Positions 5,991 to 6,000 of a stretch of DNA of 6,000 nt are shown piece after piece; positions within the stretch are counted from its first letter, which is position 1, and every line of letters starts with the position of its first letter. The position numbers and the translations under genes are program-made. A model generated the notes under the pieces. That model worked only from the letters and a program-made list of their open reading frames with translations. It had not been told where the DNA came from and searched no databases. This stretch comes from an uncultured bacterium. Lineage in GTDB: Bacteria > Oederibacteriota > PGYV01 > CAILUR01. Location: NCBI GenBank assembly GCA_903837445.1, contig CAILUR010000115.1, positions 1 through 6,000 on the forward strand. The letters are read 5' to 3'.

Positions 5991-6000
5991 AACAAAAAAC

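Overview
This is an AT-rich bacterial chromosomal window made of ordinary genes, with no sign of a mobile element, CRISPR array or RNA gene. The trmD-rplS pair at the left edge fixes it as bacterial. The NADH:rubredoxin-reductase-like flavoenzyme suggests an anaerobe or microaerophile. The lineage cannot be fixed from the window. The L19 protein is unusual: it has a one-residue insertion in a conserved loop and a long C-terminal tail. A single PUR-like protein and a tocopherol-cyclase-family protein also occur. Together these would suit an uncultured candidate-phylum bacterium (Omnitrophota or Elusimicrobiota type), but that is a weak inference.

Layout. (1) 1-709, plus strand: the 3' end of trmD (tRNA m1G37 methyltransferase) is tightly coupled to rplS (ribosomal protein L19), and a strong rho-independent terminator at 754-791 closes this operon. 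(2) 829-2001, plus strand: a 390-residue FAD/NAD-binding reductase of the NADH:rubredoxin oxidoreductase type, probably transcribed alone. An 18-bp perfect palindrome lies just upstream and overlaps the end of the terminator. (3) 2004-3173, minus strand: a 12-helix MFS transporter, convergent with the reductase and only 2 bp from it. (4) 3174-3380: a divergent intergenic region with two strong sigma-70-type promoters. One appears to start transcription at the ATG of the transporter (leaderless mRNA). The other is a perfect TTGACA-N17-TATAAT driving the rightward operon. (5) 3381-5990, plus strand: a probable four-gene operon of an HD-domain phosphohydrolase, a small PUR-like nucleic-acid-binding candidate, the manganese exporter MntP, and a tocopherol-cyclase-family protein.

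The most notable point is in mntP. The reading frame ends at a TAG straight after a run of seven A's, but the expected last 31 residues of MntP continue perfectly in the -1 frame up to 4962. The heptamer is a canonical A AAA AAA slippery sequence, so programmed frameshifting or polymerase slippage is possible. A lost A (real, or a sequencing error) is the simpler explanation. I found no clear candidate for a wholly new system. The remaining interest lies in the regulatory sites and in the unexplained operon partners.
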